Shown here: positions 48,026 to 57,913 of the stretch, piece after piece
How the letters are laid out: each line of letters starts with the position of its first letter
Position numbering within the stretch: position 1 is the stretch's first letter
DNA from: Nitzschia sp. DOCU1
Taxonomy: Eukaryota > Bacillariophyta > Bacillariophyceae > Bacillariales > Bacillariaceae
Direction: 5' to 3'
Assembly: GCA_951394045.1 (NCBI GenBank)
Contig: OX595990.1
Span: 1,054,001 to 1,118,000 of the forward strand
DNA: 64,000 nucleotides
Position numbers and translations under genes: made by a program
Notes under the pieces: generated by a model
What the model saw: only the letters and a program-made list of their open reading frames with translations
The model's database searches: none
What the model was told of the DNA's origin: nothing

Positions 48026-49645
48026 TCATGCTTGATGGTACTTGACGTCCAAGCGGGACGCGTAAAATGGGAGTCCATCCTTGCGCCAAATCTGGTACAG
48101 GATTCCAGAATCTTGATAGGCCGTGTACATGAAGCGGCCATCCGGCGAAAACGCAAGTCCCGTGGTCTCATCTGGGTACACGGGGCTTTCAAAGACAGTG
48201 AGGTATCGACCAAGACGGTCACGAGCATGGACACCAGCATCGACGCCTCCCTCTTCCGTAAAGTAAACCATTCCACTCGAGTCTCCTAGGATGCGTTCTA
48301 CTTGGTCGGGTTTGCCGTCAAACATGCCGTGGACAGTCGTACCGTTGTAGTAAGTGTTACTGTCCAGGTCGAGAACGAACAACACCTTCATCAGCTTGCA
48401 AACAAAGAACATTTCGTTTTGGTAAACGTCAATGCCTTCTGTCATGGGATAGAATGCCCTGGCATTGTCCCTTGCTGCCTCAATGTCATTGGTCCAGTTG
48501 TAGGTGCCCCCGTTCAGAGTCTCGTTTGGAAAGATCATAAGATAGTCGGTTGTGCCATTGCCATGTAAAATGCTCCATGGCTCATTCCAGTCTGCAAAGT
48601 CTGGAGTGAACCGCCGAACCGTTCCCTTGCGATGATCTTCCGTGGCAAAGAAGCGCGGTGTATCTCTGTTGCGAATGTCATAGGCAAAGGACTCCCACCG
48701 ACCAAGTTCGCTGCCAAGAGTCATGACCTCTGCCTCCCGCTCTCCCGTTGGATCCACCTGGTAGATGACACCTTCATTCTCCAGCTCTTCACAAGACACC
48801 CATGTGTTCCATGGTGTGGGACCGCCACCACAATTCATAGTGCTGTTTTCTAGAACCATTTGATAGTCAAGGACATTGCCGTCCTTATCAATCGTGAAGG
48901 CACCAACGCCTCCAAGGTTATCCTTCATCTCCGAGTTACTCACATAGATCCAGCCTCCAGGATTGTTGGGGCGGGGGTCAGGAAAGGTAGCTCCTGCATC
49001 TGGATTGCCGTGGAAGGGTAGATCCGACCAGCCAGCCGGATAGTAAGGAACTCTCTGATCTGTAATGGCGATTATTCGCGCATCGAGTCCTTCAGATAAC
49101 AAGAGTCCTTCTCGGAGAGTGGTTAGATTTCCAGGAATATACGTCGGCTCTATGACATCCGTCGGAGTGGGTGTTGGAAAACGATTCGGGGGGCCAAGGG
49201 GGACGGCAGCCCACGAGAGAGGAGAGGGGGTAGGACCGAACGTGTTCCAACCTTCGCCTGACGGATCCAAGATTTCCGAGGTTCCAGGTGAGCCGACGGG
49301 AGTCATTAATGCGTCGTCCGAGCCTTTGTGTGCCCATTTATTGTACGCGAGACACGAAGCGGCTAGCATAGATCCTAACCCCACCAGTCCAAAGATCACA
49401 ATAAGCTTTTCGGACCGCATATGCCGTGCCGAGAACTTGATGATGGATTCGAGATCGGATCCTCTGGTACTGACGGTTCTTGGGCCATCATTATAAAAGA
49501 TGGATTCGTTACAATTCAAGCTCCAATCATGACGATCAAACTCGGCCTTCTCTGGTGGTACCACGGAGTCATCGTCGTCATCGTTAAATTTGTAAAACTT
49601 TTCGCTTCGGAAACTTTGAAGCAACAGTGTTAGTCGGCTCAGCAT
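48026..49645 (-). CDS. PhoX-like phosphatase with N-terminal membrane anchor (copy B)
   Basis: 539 residues. A cytosolic N-terminal part of about 80 residues with a run of Asp precedes a single span (81-101, IVIFGLVGLGSMLAASCL), so unlike copy A this paralog is membrane-tethered. A Pro/Thr linker leads to a PhoX/DUF839 propeller: GGWIYVSNSEM, GPTPWNTWVSCEELE (metal-site CEE, residues 285-287), FFATED and DETTGLAFSPDGRFMYTAYQ. Expected reaction: hydrolysis of phosphate esters with the active site outside the cytosol. The two copies share long blocks (for example NLTT, LSEGLD, MVLEN, NCGGG) but differ in their anchors, so the duplication is old. Confidence 0.85.
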   Translation of the reverse strand: MLSRLTLLLQSFRSEKFYKFNDDDDDSVVPPEKAEFDRHDWSLNCNESIFYNDGPRTVSTRGSDLESIIKFSARHMRSEKLIVIFGLVGLGSMLAASCLAYNKWAHKGSDDALMTPVGSPGTSEILDPSGEGWNTFGPTPSPLSWAAVPLGPPNRFPTPTPTDVIEPTYIPGNLTTLREGLLLSEGLDARIIAITDQRVPYYPAGWSDLPFHGNPDAGATFPDPRPNNPGGWIYVSNSEMKDNLGGVGAFTIDKDGNVLDYQMVLENSTMNCGGGPTPWNTWVSCEELENEGVIYQVDPTGEREAEVMTLGSELGRWESFAYDIRNRDTPRFFATEDHRKGTVRRFTPDFADWNEPWSILHGNGTTDYLMIFPNETLNGGTYNWTNDIEAARDNARAFYPMTEGIDVYQNEMFFVCKLMKVLFVLDLDSNTYYNGTTVHGMFDGKPDQVERILGDSSGMVYFTEEGGVDAGVHARDRLGRYLTVFESPVYPDETTGLAFSPDGRFMYTAYQDSGILYQIWRKDGLPFYASRLDVKYHQA

Positions 49646-50353
49646 GGTATTGATTATGTTGTTGCTGCTTCTGCTGCTATTGCGATGTTATGGAGTTTAT
49701 GGACAAGGTGAATATCGTATGATAGAATGGAGTTGAGGCTATGGACAGGGTGAATATCGTAGGATACAATATCGTACACTGTGTGAAGGCTTCTCCTTGC
49801 GTTGTGATTCCGACAGTGGTAGGAGAGTTGCTTTAGCAAGAGCACGGCAATTTTTAGAAGTTTGCTTTCGTGTGGAAAGGTCGTCGGCCATCATTTCAAA
49901 TTGGAGTGTACGGTATCGTAACGGTCCGGGCTTACCTTTGGCAAGTCGTGTCGAAATTTTTAACACGGAAAGTGATCTCTAGGGCTCATTTTCACTGTAG
50001 TTTTCAAAAAGAACGGGTTAGCCGGCCGACCTAGGGCATATTTATTTGTGAGATTACATGGACAGCCGTGGAGGGAAGACCTTGGCGTCTGTTGAGATAA
50101 CGTGAGGTTAACGTACGCATCGCATTTATTGAAAATTCTTTCGTTGCCACCACCACCGCTATCTTGAGGCACGGCAGGCTGGCCCGCCACACACAATATT
50201 GGAAGCAGTCGCCAACGCCCCGACTAAAAAATCAGGTTTCACAACCATCCACGGGATAACTTCATCACTTTGCAACGACGACCTTAATCAATCTTGAGTG
50301 GGGACTCCTGTTTGTACAAAACACACAATTTATATAAATACACAAACAACAAC
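49646..50353. promoter_or_regulatory. Divergent intergenic region
   Basis: 708 bp between PhoX-like copy B (minus) and sulfotransferase 2 (plus). Close to the PhoX start it has a two-copy 41-bp tandem repeat (49688-49766). The region just before 50354 is A/C-rich. No gene seen. Confidence 0.5.
49688..49766. repeat. Two-copy 41-bp tandem repeat
   Basis: The units share tatggacaaggtgaatatcg (from 49699) and tatggacagggtgaatatcg (from 49740). The period is 41 bp and the array sits 43-121 bp upstream of the PhoX-like copy B ATG. Confidence 0.75.
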
Positions 50354-51577
50354 ATGACGCGACGACGAGGCGGACCCCAAGGCACGGATGGCGTAGGCGG
50401 CGTCGATGACAGGCCCACGGGTAACAATGCTGCCTCTGGGGGCTGCTCGCGGAAATCCTTCAAAACGTTCTTGTTTCTCTGCGCCTTTGCCGGTATCTAT
50501 TATTACATTAGTATAAAAGAAAAGGCTTCCATTATGAGCTTTGGATCGACTGGCTCGACGAGCAGTACAGGCAAAGAAGTGACAGATGTCGTATTACCAG
50601 AAGCTCGTGTGAAAGACCAGGCCATGCGAGAATTTATTTTAAAGCCCAAACATGAATTTCGACCTGCCATTGTCTGGCTCATGAGCTTTCCAAACTCGGG
50701 AACCTCGTATACCATGACCATGGTCGCACGATCTACCAACAAGGCCTTTGCCACTAATTACTGTGATGAAGTCATGGCCCTGGACGACGAGGAATCCCTG
50801 AGTATTTATCCACGCCGACCGGAAGGTCCATACTGGGCGGGTAAATCGGGGAAAATTTCGACTCCTCGGGACTTGCCGGATAAATATGTCATTACCAAGA
50901 CGCATTGTGGATCCCGATGTTTGAATTGTGGTCCCGATGAATATGTCGAGACTCCGGAATTCTTTCTCAAACGATGTGCCAGTGGACACGCCCGGGTGGC
51001 CCCGAAACGACGACGTGTCGACGTGGAATATCCACCGGAACGGGTCGCCAAGGCCATTCATTTGATTCGAAATCCATTTCATAATATTATTGCTCGCTAT
51101 CACTTGGAGCATCGGCATTATGGCTATAAAAATCAGACGGAATGGTTGGAAAAGCATGGGAATGACCAGGAAGGTTTACAAAAGTATTGTCGGGATTTAG
51201 ATCGGGCCTATAAAACAGAAGATGAAAAGTTTTTTGGCAAGGGCAAAGTCCCCAAGGCGCCTTGTCATGGTGAATTTTACAAATGGACGCAATGGCACAA
51301 TCTGGTACACAAGAGTCTGGCATTGATTGAGTCCTTGCATGAAGTTCCAGTTCTCACAGTGTATTACGAAGATTACTCGGCCAACTTCAATGCCACGGTA
51401 GCTCGAATCCTTGGCTTTTTGGAGTTGGAGCATGTGGGTGTACTACGAGAATTTTCGGCACGATCCGATTATGGGGGATACTTTACACAAGAGCAACAAA
51501 ATGATATTCGAGATCTTGTGAAGAGCATTGCCAGCGACAAAACTTGGAAGCAAGTCAAGCACTATTTTGACTGGTAA
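50354..51577 (+). CDS. Sulfotransferase-family protein, type II membrane (copy 2)
   Basis: 407 residues from the first ATG (50354); the frame is open 60 bases further only through a TTG. Signal anchor at about 37-52 (KTFLFLCAFAGIYYYI). The PAPS loop is IVWLMSFPNSGTSYTMTM (about 106-123) and the 3'-phosphate block is IHLIRNPFHNIIARYHLEH (about 235-253). TKTHCGS follows the usual KTH pattern. A Cys-rich insert (CGSRCLNCG) between the two blocks is unusual for carbohydrate sulfotransferases. The last third carries LTVYYEDYSANFNATVARIL, a common acceptor-side motif. The acceptor is unknown; it probably acts in the Golgi lumen. Confidence 0.83.
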   Translation: MTRRRGGPQGTDGVGGVDDRPTGNNAASGGCSRKSFKTFLFLCAFAGIYYYISIKEKASIMSFGSTGSTSSTGKEVTDVVLPEARVKDQAMREFILKPKHEFRPAIVWLMSFPNSGTSYTMTMVARSTNKAFATNYCDEVMALDDEESLSIYPRRPEGPYWAGKSGKISTPRDLPDKYVITKTHCGSRCLNCGPDEYVETPEFFLKRCASGHARVAPKRRRVDVEYPPERVAKAIHLIRNPFHNIIARYHLEHRHYGYKNQTEWLEKHGNDQEGLQKYCRDLDRAYKTEDEKFFGKGKVPKAPCHGEFYKWTQWHNLVHKSLALIESLHEVPVLTVYYEDYSANFNATVARILGFLELEHVGVLREFSARSDYGGYFTQEQQNDIRDLVKSIASDKTWKQVKHYFDW

Positions 51578-51822
51578 TAGATGCGGAGTTTTGGCTAGCT
51601 GCTAGACAGATAGGTACCAAAAGTATGGTTCCTGCCTTGTCCAGTTCCGTACATACAATAGGAATGCACTTTGCAGAGCGTACATGGTTGAATCCATTGT
51701 TGGTTCGACCTACAGCAGTAGGCCATAGTAGTTCTCGAATGTATACAATAATGTATGCTTGCTAGAGTAATGTTCATAGTTACATTCTAACTTTCAAAAC
51801 ACTTCATCTTGGTAATGCTTGT

Positions 51823-53031
51823 TTAACTCTCATCCTCTTCGCGAATGCCATGTAATAGCGGACCTCTACTATAATATTGGTGCCTCATAAGGTTCACAGA
51901 ATCTTCCGATTCGTCGTCGTCCTCGAGATCGTTGCAGGCATTGTGGGAGCAATTCTCTTCGTAATCGTGAATGATCCACTCGGCCTGGCTTGGGTTGATC
52001 AGAATCTCTTGAACACGAATGTTGGCGGCATCGGCTTTGCATCGAGCAAGGAGGGCTTCCGGTATGTGTTGAGTCTTGGGCCACTGTTGAAGACAAAAGA
52101 AGACGACTCTGATATTCCTGGCGCCACCATAGCTGCACGCATAGTACAGAGGTGGGTTACCATGCTCGTCTTCCAAAGTCCAATCATGTCGGTTCTTCCA
52201 GCGTCCTTCCAAGGCAGCCAAGTCACCTCGCTTGGCCGCTAGCCACGGGTTGTCATGCTCCCCACCAAAATGCTGCACGAGCATATCTCTAGTGCCAGAA
52301 CAGTTGCCCATCTTGGCGGTCTGTGTGGACTGCCAAGTGTACCGGGAGGATTCGGATTCCGTGGTATAGTCGCTGGCCAGGCTTGTGACTTCGGATGTGG
52401 ATGCCGTAGAACCGTGAGACTTGTTCCCGGATCTGCTACCACCATGGAATATATTCATAAAGTCCCAAAAGCCACCACCGCCCATGCTGGAATTGTCATC
52501 TCGACTGCTGCTGGTGGATGATCGGCTGGACATGAATGTCCGTGGAAGCTCGACCTCGTATCGGCACATGCCTCCTTCCAATTCTCCTGTCCATTCTTTC
52601 TTTTGCTCCAAGAATGAAAGTTGGGCATCCCTTTCGCTTTGAAGTGCCTCTCGGCGTTCCAATCGCATTCTCTGCCTAAAGGAACGCCAGAGTCTTTTCT
52701 TGCGATTCAAGTCGGTTTGTTCTTTCTGCCACTCGCGGATTGCCGCAGCTTCATTCTCCTTCACCATACTGATTTCGACACCCGAAGGAGTGAGATGCTT
52801 TCTGATCATGAGCAGGTTGTTCTTTCCTTGTTGTTGTACTTGCTGCTGCCCAGCCGGCAATTTCGATTTTGACCTCGTCGTCGTGGGTCGACTTTGGAAG
52901 TGTTCTTTCAGTGAAGACATCTCTTGCCGCATCATTGCAATCGTATTTGGAACCTGAACTCCGCTAAGTGGCATTGCCGATGGTTCTCGGCGTAAGCTCG
53001 TCGTCGATGGAGGCACTAACGCTGTTGTCAT
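51823..53031 (-). CDS. Coiled-coil protein with ankyrin-like C-terminal part, unknown
   Basis: About 402 residues from the Met at 53031; the frame is open to 53091 but only through a TTG. The first 80 residues are Ser/Thr/Pro-rich and disordered. A basic helical segment follows (QTDLNRKKRLWRSFRQRMRLERREAL, of coiled-coil type). Ser-rich linkers come next. Residues about 255-330 look like one or two degenerate ankyrin repeats (NPWLAAKRGDLAALEGRW and DEHGNPPLYYACSYGG). The C-terminus is acidic. No catalytic motif is seen. Similar disordered proteins with ankyrin-like ends are common in diatoms, but their function is not established. Confidence 0.65.
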   Translation of the reverse strand: MTTALVPPSTTSLRREPSAMPLSGVQVPNTIAMMRQEMSSLKEHFQSRPTTTRSKSKLPAGQQQVQQQGKNNLLMIRKHLTPSGVEISMVKENEAAAIREWQKEQTDLNRKKRLWRSFRQRMRLERREALQSERDAQLSFLEQKKEWTGELEGGMCRYEVELPRTFMSSRSSTSSSRDDNSSMGGGGFWDFMNIFHGGSRSGNKSHGSTASTSEVTSLASDYTTESESSRYTWQSTQTAKMGNCSGTRDMLVQHFGGEHDNPWLAAKRGDLAALEGRWKNRHDWTLEDEHGNPPLYYACSYGGARNIRVVFFCLQQWPKTQHIPEALLARCKADAANIRVQEILINPSQAEWIIHDYEENCSHNACNDLEDDDESEDSVNLMRHQYYSRGPLLHGIREEDES

Positions 53032-53596
53032 GATGATGGTTGTGGTTGTAGTAGGACGTTGAAACACAGGTTTTGGGGAAATGAACAGCAATGGACGAGG
53101 ACTATCTATGATGTACTCCTTCCATCACTCGAACTTTCGTGATTCACCCGGAAGCAAGTGATCACGAATTATCACGAAAGTATCAGTTGAATAATCACAA
53201 AATCGGTCGAGGTGCGCCAACTGGTCACGAAAAGTGCACCGTTGGGTCGGAGATGCAGATAAAATTGTGAGCACATAAAACCACGTAGAATTGGTACCGA
53301 AACGCCGTAGAAATGTGCCCTATGTGATGACGGTAACAAGACTAAGTTAATCAATCGAGTCAAACAGGAGTCCCTGATGATGATGATGGAATGGATGACG
53401 TTGATTCCCGGATGGGCTTTCGTCCCGTGAGTCGATTGGTCGTAGTAGTCGTCCTTTTAACTTCCTCTCTCGAATCGTAGCATACACGTGTTCTTGGATG
53501 CACCGCACCATCCACGACGATGGCATCTCATCCTTCGTTCTGCAAACGAGACGATGGTGCTGACGATAGTGCAGGCTTGCCCCCTGCCATCACGCA
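53032..53596. promoter_or_regulatory. Divergent intergenic region
   Basis: 565 bp between the ankyrin-like gene (minus) and the aldehyde dehydrogenase (plus). Short inverted or direct copies of tcacgaaagt/atcacgaatt occur around 53140-53190. No gene seen. Confidence 0.45.
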
Positions 53597-55366
53597 ATGC
53601 TTCATTACCGAACGACTGTAAAAGTCCGAAGTGTACTTATAGCTCTGTCTCTCTCTGTGCTGCTCTTCCTGAGTGAAGGTTTCTTGGTCTCAAAATTGCA
53701 GAACGGCACGCCGCGTATCATGGGGAAGAACGGCAAGCCGGGTTATGGGAGTATGATGGAGAACGATGATTCACCGACTGCTGCTGGTGACGCTAAGTTG
53801 GATGTTGAAAAGCTGCAATCCAAAATGAGATTGATTCACGATTCAGGGGTGAATTTGACGTATGAGTGGCGTCTGAAACAACTGAAACTGTTGCTTCGTC
53901 TCGTTCAGGAGAACACGGAAGAAATTCGACTCGCGTTGGCGAAAGATCTTGGCAGAGAAGGGACAGAGGCCATCTGTATCGAAACCAAGCCATTGGAAAA
54001 GGATATTAAATATACAATGCGAAATCTAAAGTCTTGGATGAGGCCACAAGCCGTGCCGTCACCGATTGTGATGGTGCCTGCACTGTCCCATGTGGAACGA
54101 AAACCTTTGAACTCTCCTGGCGTCTTGATCATCGGTCCTTTCAACTATCCTGTTCGACTAATTCTTCAGCCACTATTGGGCGCATTAGCCGGAGGAAACC
54201 CTGCAGTTGTAAAACCGAGCGAGTGTACTCCAAACGTTGCACAACTCCTGAAGAAATTATTGGAGTCGTACTTTTCAGAGCCGGGGGTTGTTCAAGTCGT
54301 ATTAGGTGGTGTGCCCGAGACTACTGCACTGTTAGAGAAAAAATGGGGCAAGGTTTTGTTCACAGGAAGCCTTCGGGTTGGAAGGATAATTCAAAAGGCT
54401 TGCGCAGAAACTTTGACACCAACGATTTTGGAGCTTGGGGGGAAGTGCCCGGTCGTCGTCGATGAAACAGTTTCGTCTTCTGCTATAGAAACGGTGGCTG
54501 CTCGCATTGTTTTCGCCAAATTCATAAACGCGGGTCAAACATGTGTGGCGCCCGACACTCTTTTCGTTCATAAAAGCCATATTTCTGGTCTTTGTGTCGC
54601 ACTGGTCCAGGCTGCAGAGGTTCAGTTTGGCAAGAACCTCAAAACAGGAGAGCTTGCTCGGATTGTTAACTCATTGAGTGCAAAACGAGTTCTTGGTTTA
54701 ATTGAGGATGCAGAAAAACTGGGTGCAAGAGTAGTATGTGGAGGCTCAAAGATGTGTGATGTAGAAACCAAGTACATTGCCCCAACCTTTCTGCTTGACC
54801 CACCAAAGCAAGCGAAAATCCTCGAAGAGGAAGTGTTCGGACCTGCAATGGCAATTATTTCTTTCTCGAACAGGGAGGAAGCCAAACGACTTATCAGGAC
54901 TCTGCCGGGTGAGCCACTTCACCTGTACGTTTTCACGCCCAAACCCTCTGTATTCAAGGAGTATACCGACAGTTGCGTTGCCAGTGGAGCTTTCATGAAT
55001 GACGTGATGATACAGGGCGCGAGCCACCACTTACCACTTGGAGGTATTGGCACGAGTGGGCATGGAAATTACTTTGGAAAGTACTCGTTTGAGTCTTTTA
55101 CCCATCCATACGCAGTGGGGCGTCGTCCACTTCGAAAGTTATATTTCTTGGAAACACTTCGATGTCATCCATTTGCTGGAACCAAAGGATGGCTGCTTGA
55201 GAAGGTTATCTTTCTTCTTCCGGATATTCCTGTCCTTCATACTCGCAGGCTCCTGTTCTGCCTTGGTGCTTTGACACTGCTTTGGGCATCGCCTGTGACT
55301 TCCAATTATGTCGAAGTTGGACTTATATTTCTCTTGGAGAAAGCCCTAGTTGCCCTGAAAGCATGA
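53597..55366 (+). CDS. Class 3 aldehyde dehydrogenase, membrane-associated
   Basis: 589 residues, about 100 more than animal ALDH3. It starts with a signal-peptide-like segment (SVLIALSLSVLLFLSEGF). The NAD-binding and catalytic blocks are complete: GPFNYPVRLILQPL (Asn183), VVKPSECTPN, FTGSLRVGR, the general base in PTILELGGKCP (Glu279) and the nucleophile in NAGQTCVAPD (Cys316). The C-terminus has hydrophobic stretches (LLFCLGALTLLWASPVTS) that may anchor the protein, as in fatty aldehyde dehydrogenase. Expected reaction: oxidation of medium or long-chain aldehydes to acids with NAD(P)+, probably at ER or plastid membranes. The gene converges on the GT34-like gene with a 77-bp gap. A phenylalanine after the N-terminal segment (EGF) leaves plastid targeting possible. 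Confidence 0.9.
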   Translation: MLHYRTTVKVRSVLIALSLSVLLFLSEGFLVSKLQNGTPRIMGKNGKPGYGSMMENDDSPTAAGDAKLDVEKLQSKMRLIHDSGVNLTYEWRLKQLKLLLRLVQENTEEIRLALAKDLGREGTEAICIETKPLEKDIKYTMRNLKSWMRPQAVPSPIVMVPALSHVERKPLNSPGVLIIGPFNYPVRLILQPLLGALAGGNPAVVKPSECTPNVAQLLKKLLESYFSEPGVVQVVLGGVPETTALLEKKWGKVLFTGSLRVGRIIQKACAETLTPTILELGGKCPVVVDETVSSSAIETVAARIVFAKFINAGQTCVAPDTLFVHKSHISGLCVALVQAAEVQFGKNLKTGELARIVNSLSAKRVLGLIEDAEKLGARVVCGGSKMCDVETKYIAPTFLLDPPKQAKILEEEVFGPAMAIISFSNREEAKRLIRTLPGEPLHLYVFTPKPSVFKEYTDSCVASGAFMNDVMIQGASHHLPLGGIGTSGHGNYFGKYSFESFTHPYAVGRRPLRKLYFLETLRCHPFAGTKGWLLEKVIFLLPDIPVLHTRRLLFCLGALTLLWASPVTSNYVEVGLIFLLEKALVALKA

Positions 55367-55442
55367 TGTTCACTACGCAGTCATAAAGTCATTTTTTATG
55401 CGCTATTTCGCGTGCTAATTTACACGAGGTGGTATTTCATAG

Positions 55443-57320
55443 TCATCTCCGATAGACCGATTCCTCCAAGTTTTGGCAGTCGGTCGGATGTTTCTCGCAA
55501 ATTTCCTTGACCACCAATTCAATATCCATCTCACGTTCATCGACACGAGTATTGTTCCATTCATTGTTGGCGTGCCGACGAGTAAAGTGCTTGACGACAG
55601 TACCTCGTCGGTAGCGAAACTCTTGATTGAGACCGCGGACAAATTGTTGGCGATTTCCCTCTCGAAGCGCGGCTTGCAAGTAATGTTGATCTCCATGAGC
55701 GTCTCCTTCCTTGACTGCCGAGCGCGATAGTGCATCCCATTCATCAGATACCGCCTGGACAAGGGGGTGATGGAGGTTCCAAAGAACGATTCCGTTGTTG
55801 ATGTTCCAAGTATGAGTTCGCGAGCTCTTTTCTGCTCCTCTCTGTGCCACCAGAAGATCATCGTCTTCTGCAAGCGTCGTGATGTCAACGTCGAAGTCAT
55901 AAATCATTGCATCAGCATCCAAAAGAAGAAGCTGGTCATACGATCCTCTTTTGTGTAACGCCATCTGTAGAAGCTTCAGCTTGTCAAACATGGCTCGTTG
56001 TGGTGGTGGCTCGCAACCACCATCCTGGTCAATTGTTAATGTAGTTCCTTGCACCGAAACGTAGTCAACGTTCCACTTTTTGGCATAGAGTTTGTTGATG
56101 GGGCCGGTCATTTCGAAGAGCTTGGTGTAGTTGCCGTAGCTAACAAATTGAGCGATAAGTAACCGCTTCTGTGTCTTTGGCTCTCCAGTTCTTTGTTCTC
56201 GCCACTCCCAAGTTGGCTCACGTCGCTCGATGCAATCAGTTGGAATATTAGGCAATTGTGATGCCCTTCGTTGTTCGGGGGACGCCTCGATGCAATCTAG
56301 CTTCCATCGCTTACACGTGCGTTTGACTTCCGTGCTCCAGCGATCAATGCGTTCCTGAGGCGCTACTTTTCGCACGCCATGTGTCTTGGTAGCGTATTGA
56401 ATGGTCTTAATGATTGATGAATCGAAATGACCGATTTGTCGCGTCACGGTAAAGACCTCTGACTCACCATAAGGCTTGAGTTGTTCTGCTAAAGTGATCA
56501 AAGGATCTTCTTCTTCAAACCTGCTGCTCCAAGTCCTTTGCACTCGAGGAACGAGAAGATGTCTAAGATTCCAAAGCGAAACAGTTCCGAAGACATTCCA
56601 TGTGCGAGGATCATCTCTACCCACGACGCGCTTTGCCACCATCATCTCCATGCCGGGAAAGAGCGTGGTGACATCCTCTCGGAAGTTGTTCATCATGGCG
56701 TCGGCGTCCAGGAGCAACAGCTGATCATACTTTTCTCGCTCTTCCCACGCAAGCTGGACAAGGGTGGCCATATTTGCTTCCGTCGTTGGTAGCTCTTGGG
56801 CATTCAAGAACACAATATCGTGCCCCCACCTCTCGGCATACGCAATGTTCACGAGCTTTGTCATCTTGAAAATCTCCGCAAATTCCTCATGATTGGAATA
56901 TTGTGCCATCAACAAACGTTTCCGGGAGGTTTTCTTTAGCCTATTCTTTGGATCGGCGAGGACGTTGCTGAAGCGGAACCATTCCAGGGCCTCTGGGTGT
57001 TTTTCTGCTGCCGGCTTGCCATCGTGCCACTTAAGATTGTCCTTCATCTCGTACGTTTCACGCACTTCTAGCGCTGGGGGATAGAAAACAGCGGGTTCAT
57101 CTTCTCCGAGAGTTAGCGACCACGTTTCGTTGGAAGCTAGATGAAATTTCGCGAAAGGCATTTGTTTGTGCACTTTCGAAGATCCCGAAGAACCAAGGTT
57201 GCGGCTGAGTACTGAGGATTGCATCATACCAAAAAGCACTAGCATACCAAACCCGAGAACTAACGCCGCTTTTCGACCAAGCCCATAGGTTTCTCGATTC
57301 GCATTAGCCGGAGTGCCCAT
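55443..57320 (-). CDS. GT34-like glycosyltransferase with two tandem domains (copy 1)
   Basis: About 625 residues from the Met at 57320; the frame is open to 57344 only through a TTG. Signal anchor at about 17-36. Two homologous GT-A domains of the GMA12/MNN10 (GT34) type follow. Domain 1 (about 120-330) opens with KRLLMAQYSNHEEFAEIF and has a DxD in LLLLDADAMM. Domain 2 (about 380-610) has KRLLIAQFVSYGNYTKLFEM, LLLLDADAMI, HTWNINNGIVLWNLHHPL and GDQHYLQAAL. Domain 1 has lost the INNG block (reads WNVFGTVSLWNL) and the DQxYL block, so it may be inactive while domain 2 is intact. Expected role: addition of galactose, mannose or xylose to glycans in the Golgi. Tandem paralog of 57914-59836. Confidence 0.8.
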   Translation of the reverse strand: MGTPANANRETYGLGRKAALVLGFGMLVLFGMMQSSVLSRNLGSSGSSKVHKQMPFAKFHLASNETWSLTLGEDEPAVFYPPALEVRETYEMKDNLKWHDGKPAAEKHPEALEWFRFSNVLADPKNRLKKTSRKRLLMAQYSNHEEFAEIFKMTKLVNIAYAERWGHDIVFLNAQELPTTEANMATLVQLAWEEREKYDQLLLLDADAMMNNFREDVTTLFPGMEMMVAKRVVGRDDPRTWNVFGTVSLWNLRHLLVPRVQRTWSSRFEEEDPLITLAEQLKPYGESEVFTVTRQIGHFDSSIIKTIQYATKTHGVRKVAPQERIDRWSTEVKRTCKRWKLDCIEASPEQRRASQLPNIPTDCIERREPTWEWREQRTGEPKTQKRLLIAQFVSYGNYTKLFEMTGPINKLYAKKWNVDYVSVQGTTLTIDQDGGCEPPPQRAMFDKLKLLQMALHKRGSYDQLLLLDADAMIYDFDVDITTLAEDDDLLVAQRGAEKSSRTHTWNINNGIVLWNLHHPLVQAVSDEWDALSRSAVKEGDAHGDQHYLQAALREGNRQQFVRGLNQEFRYRRGTVVKHFTRRHANNEWNNTRVDEREMDIELVVKEICEKHPTDCQNLEESVYRR

Positions 57321-57913
57321 CGTGGATTCCAGAAAATCTGTCAATTACTATGAGGTCGTAGAGATAATCGTCTGCTCACTTTGCAGCCAAGAAGATGATA
57401 TGTCGATACTAATTGCGCTTTCCTGTCTTCTCCTTTGTGCTGGAGAAATACTGTTGATGATATCCAGCAAGAGGGAGAGTTTTGGAAGAAAATCGAAATG
57501 AAGTCATCGTGTGAGTTAAAATTTCAGGTCCGCCTTCGACGAATCTTGATGTGAACGGCGGAAGTAGGTCGAGAGCCCTAATAAGCCCTATCTCACACAA
57601 ATTCAGATGAACTTTATTCAGATACTAATATCTCAGTAACCCCGTTCGCTACTGTTACATAGGGGACTCACATGATTTGCATTCCACATACGCAAGCGCG
57701 CATGCCGTCGTCCCACGAAATTGGTAGCTCACCAAAATCCCAAAAAGATGAAGGACCGTGATTAGCCGTACTAAAACTGCTACAAGATTGTACATGGAAA
57801 TTGTGTTGTAATCGCAAAACGAAATGAACTTGATTCCATTCAAAAATAGTCTTACCGGTATTATTTGAAAATCAAATGCAAATAGGGCCGGATCGTCTCC
57901 TCACCAAACTAAA
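57321..57913. other. Intergenic between the two GT34-like genes
   Basis: 593 bp; both neighbours are on the minus strand. It contains the promoter of copy 1 (57321-57600) and the 3' flank of copy 2. No gene seen. Confidence 0.5.
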
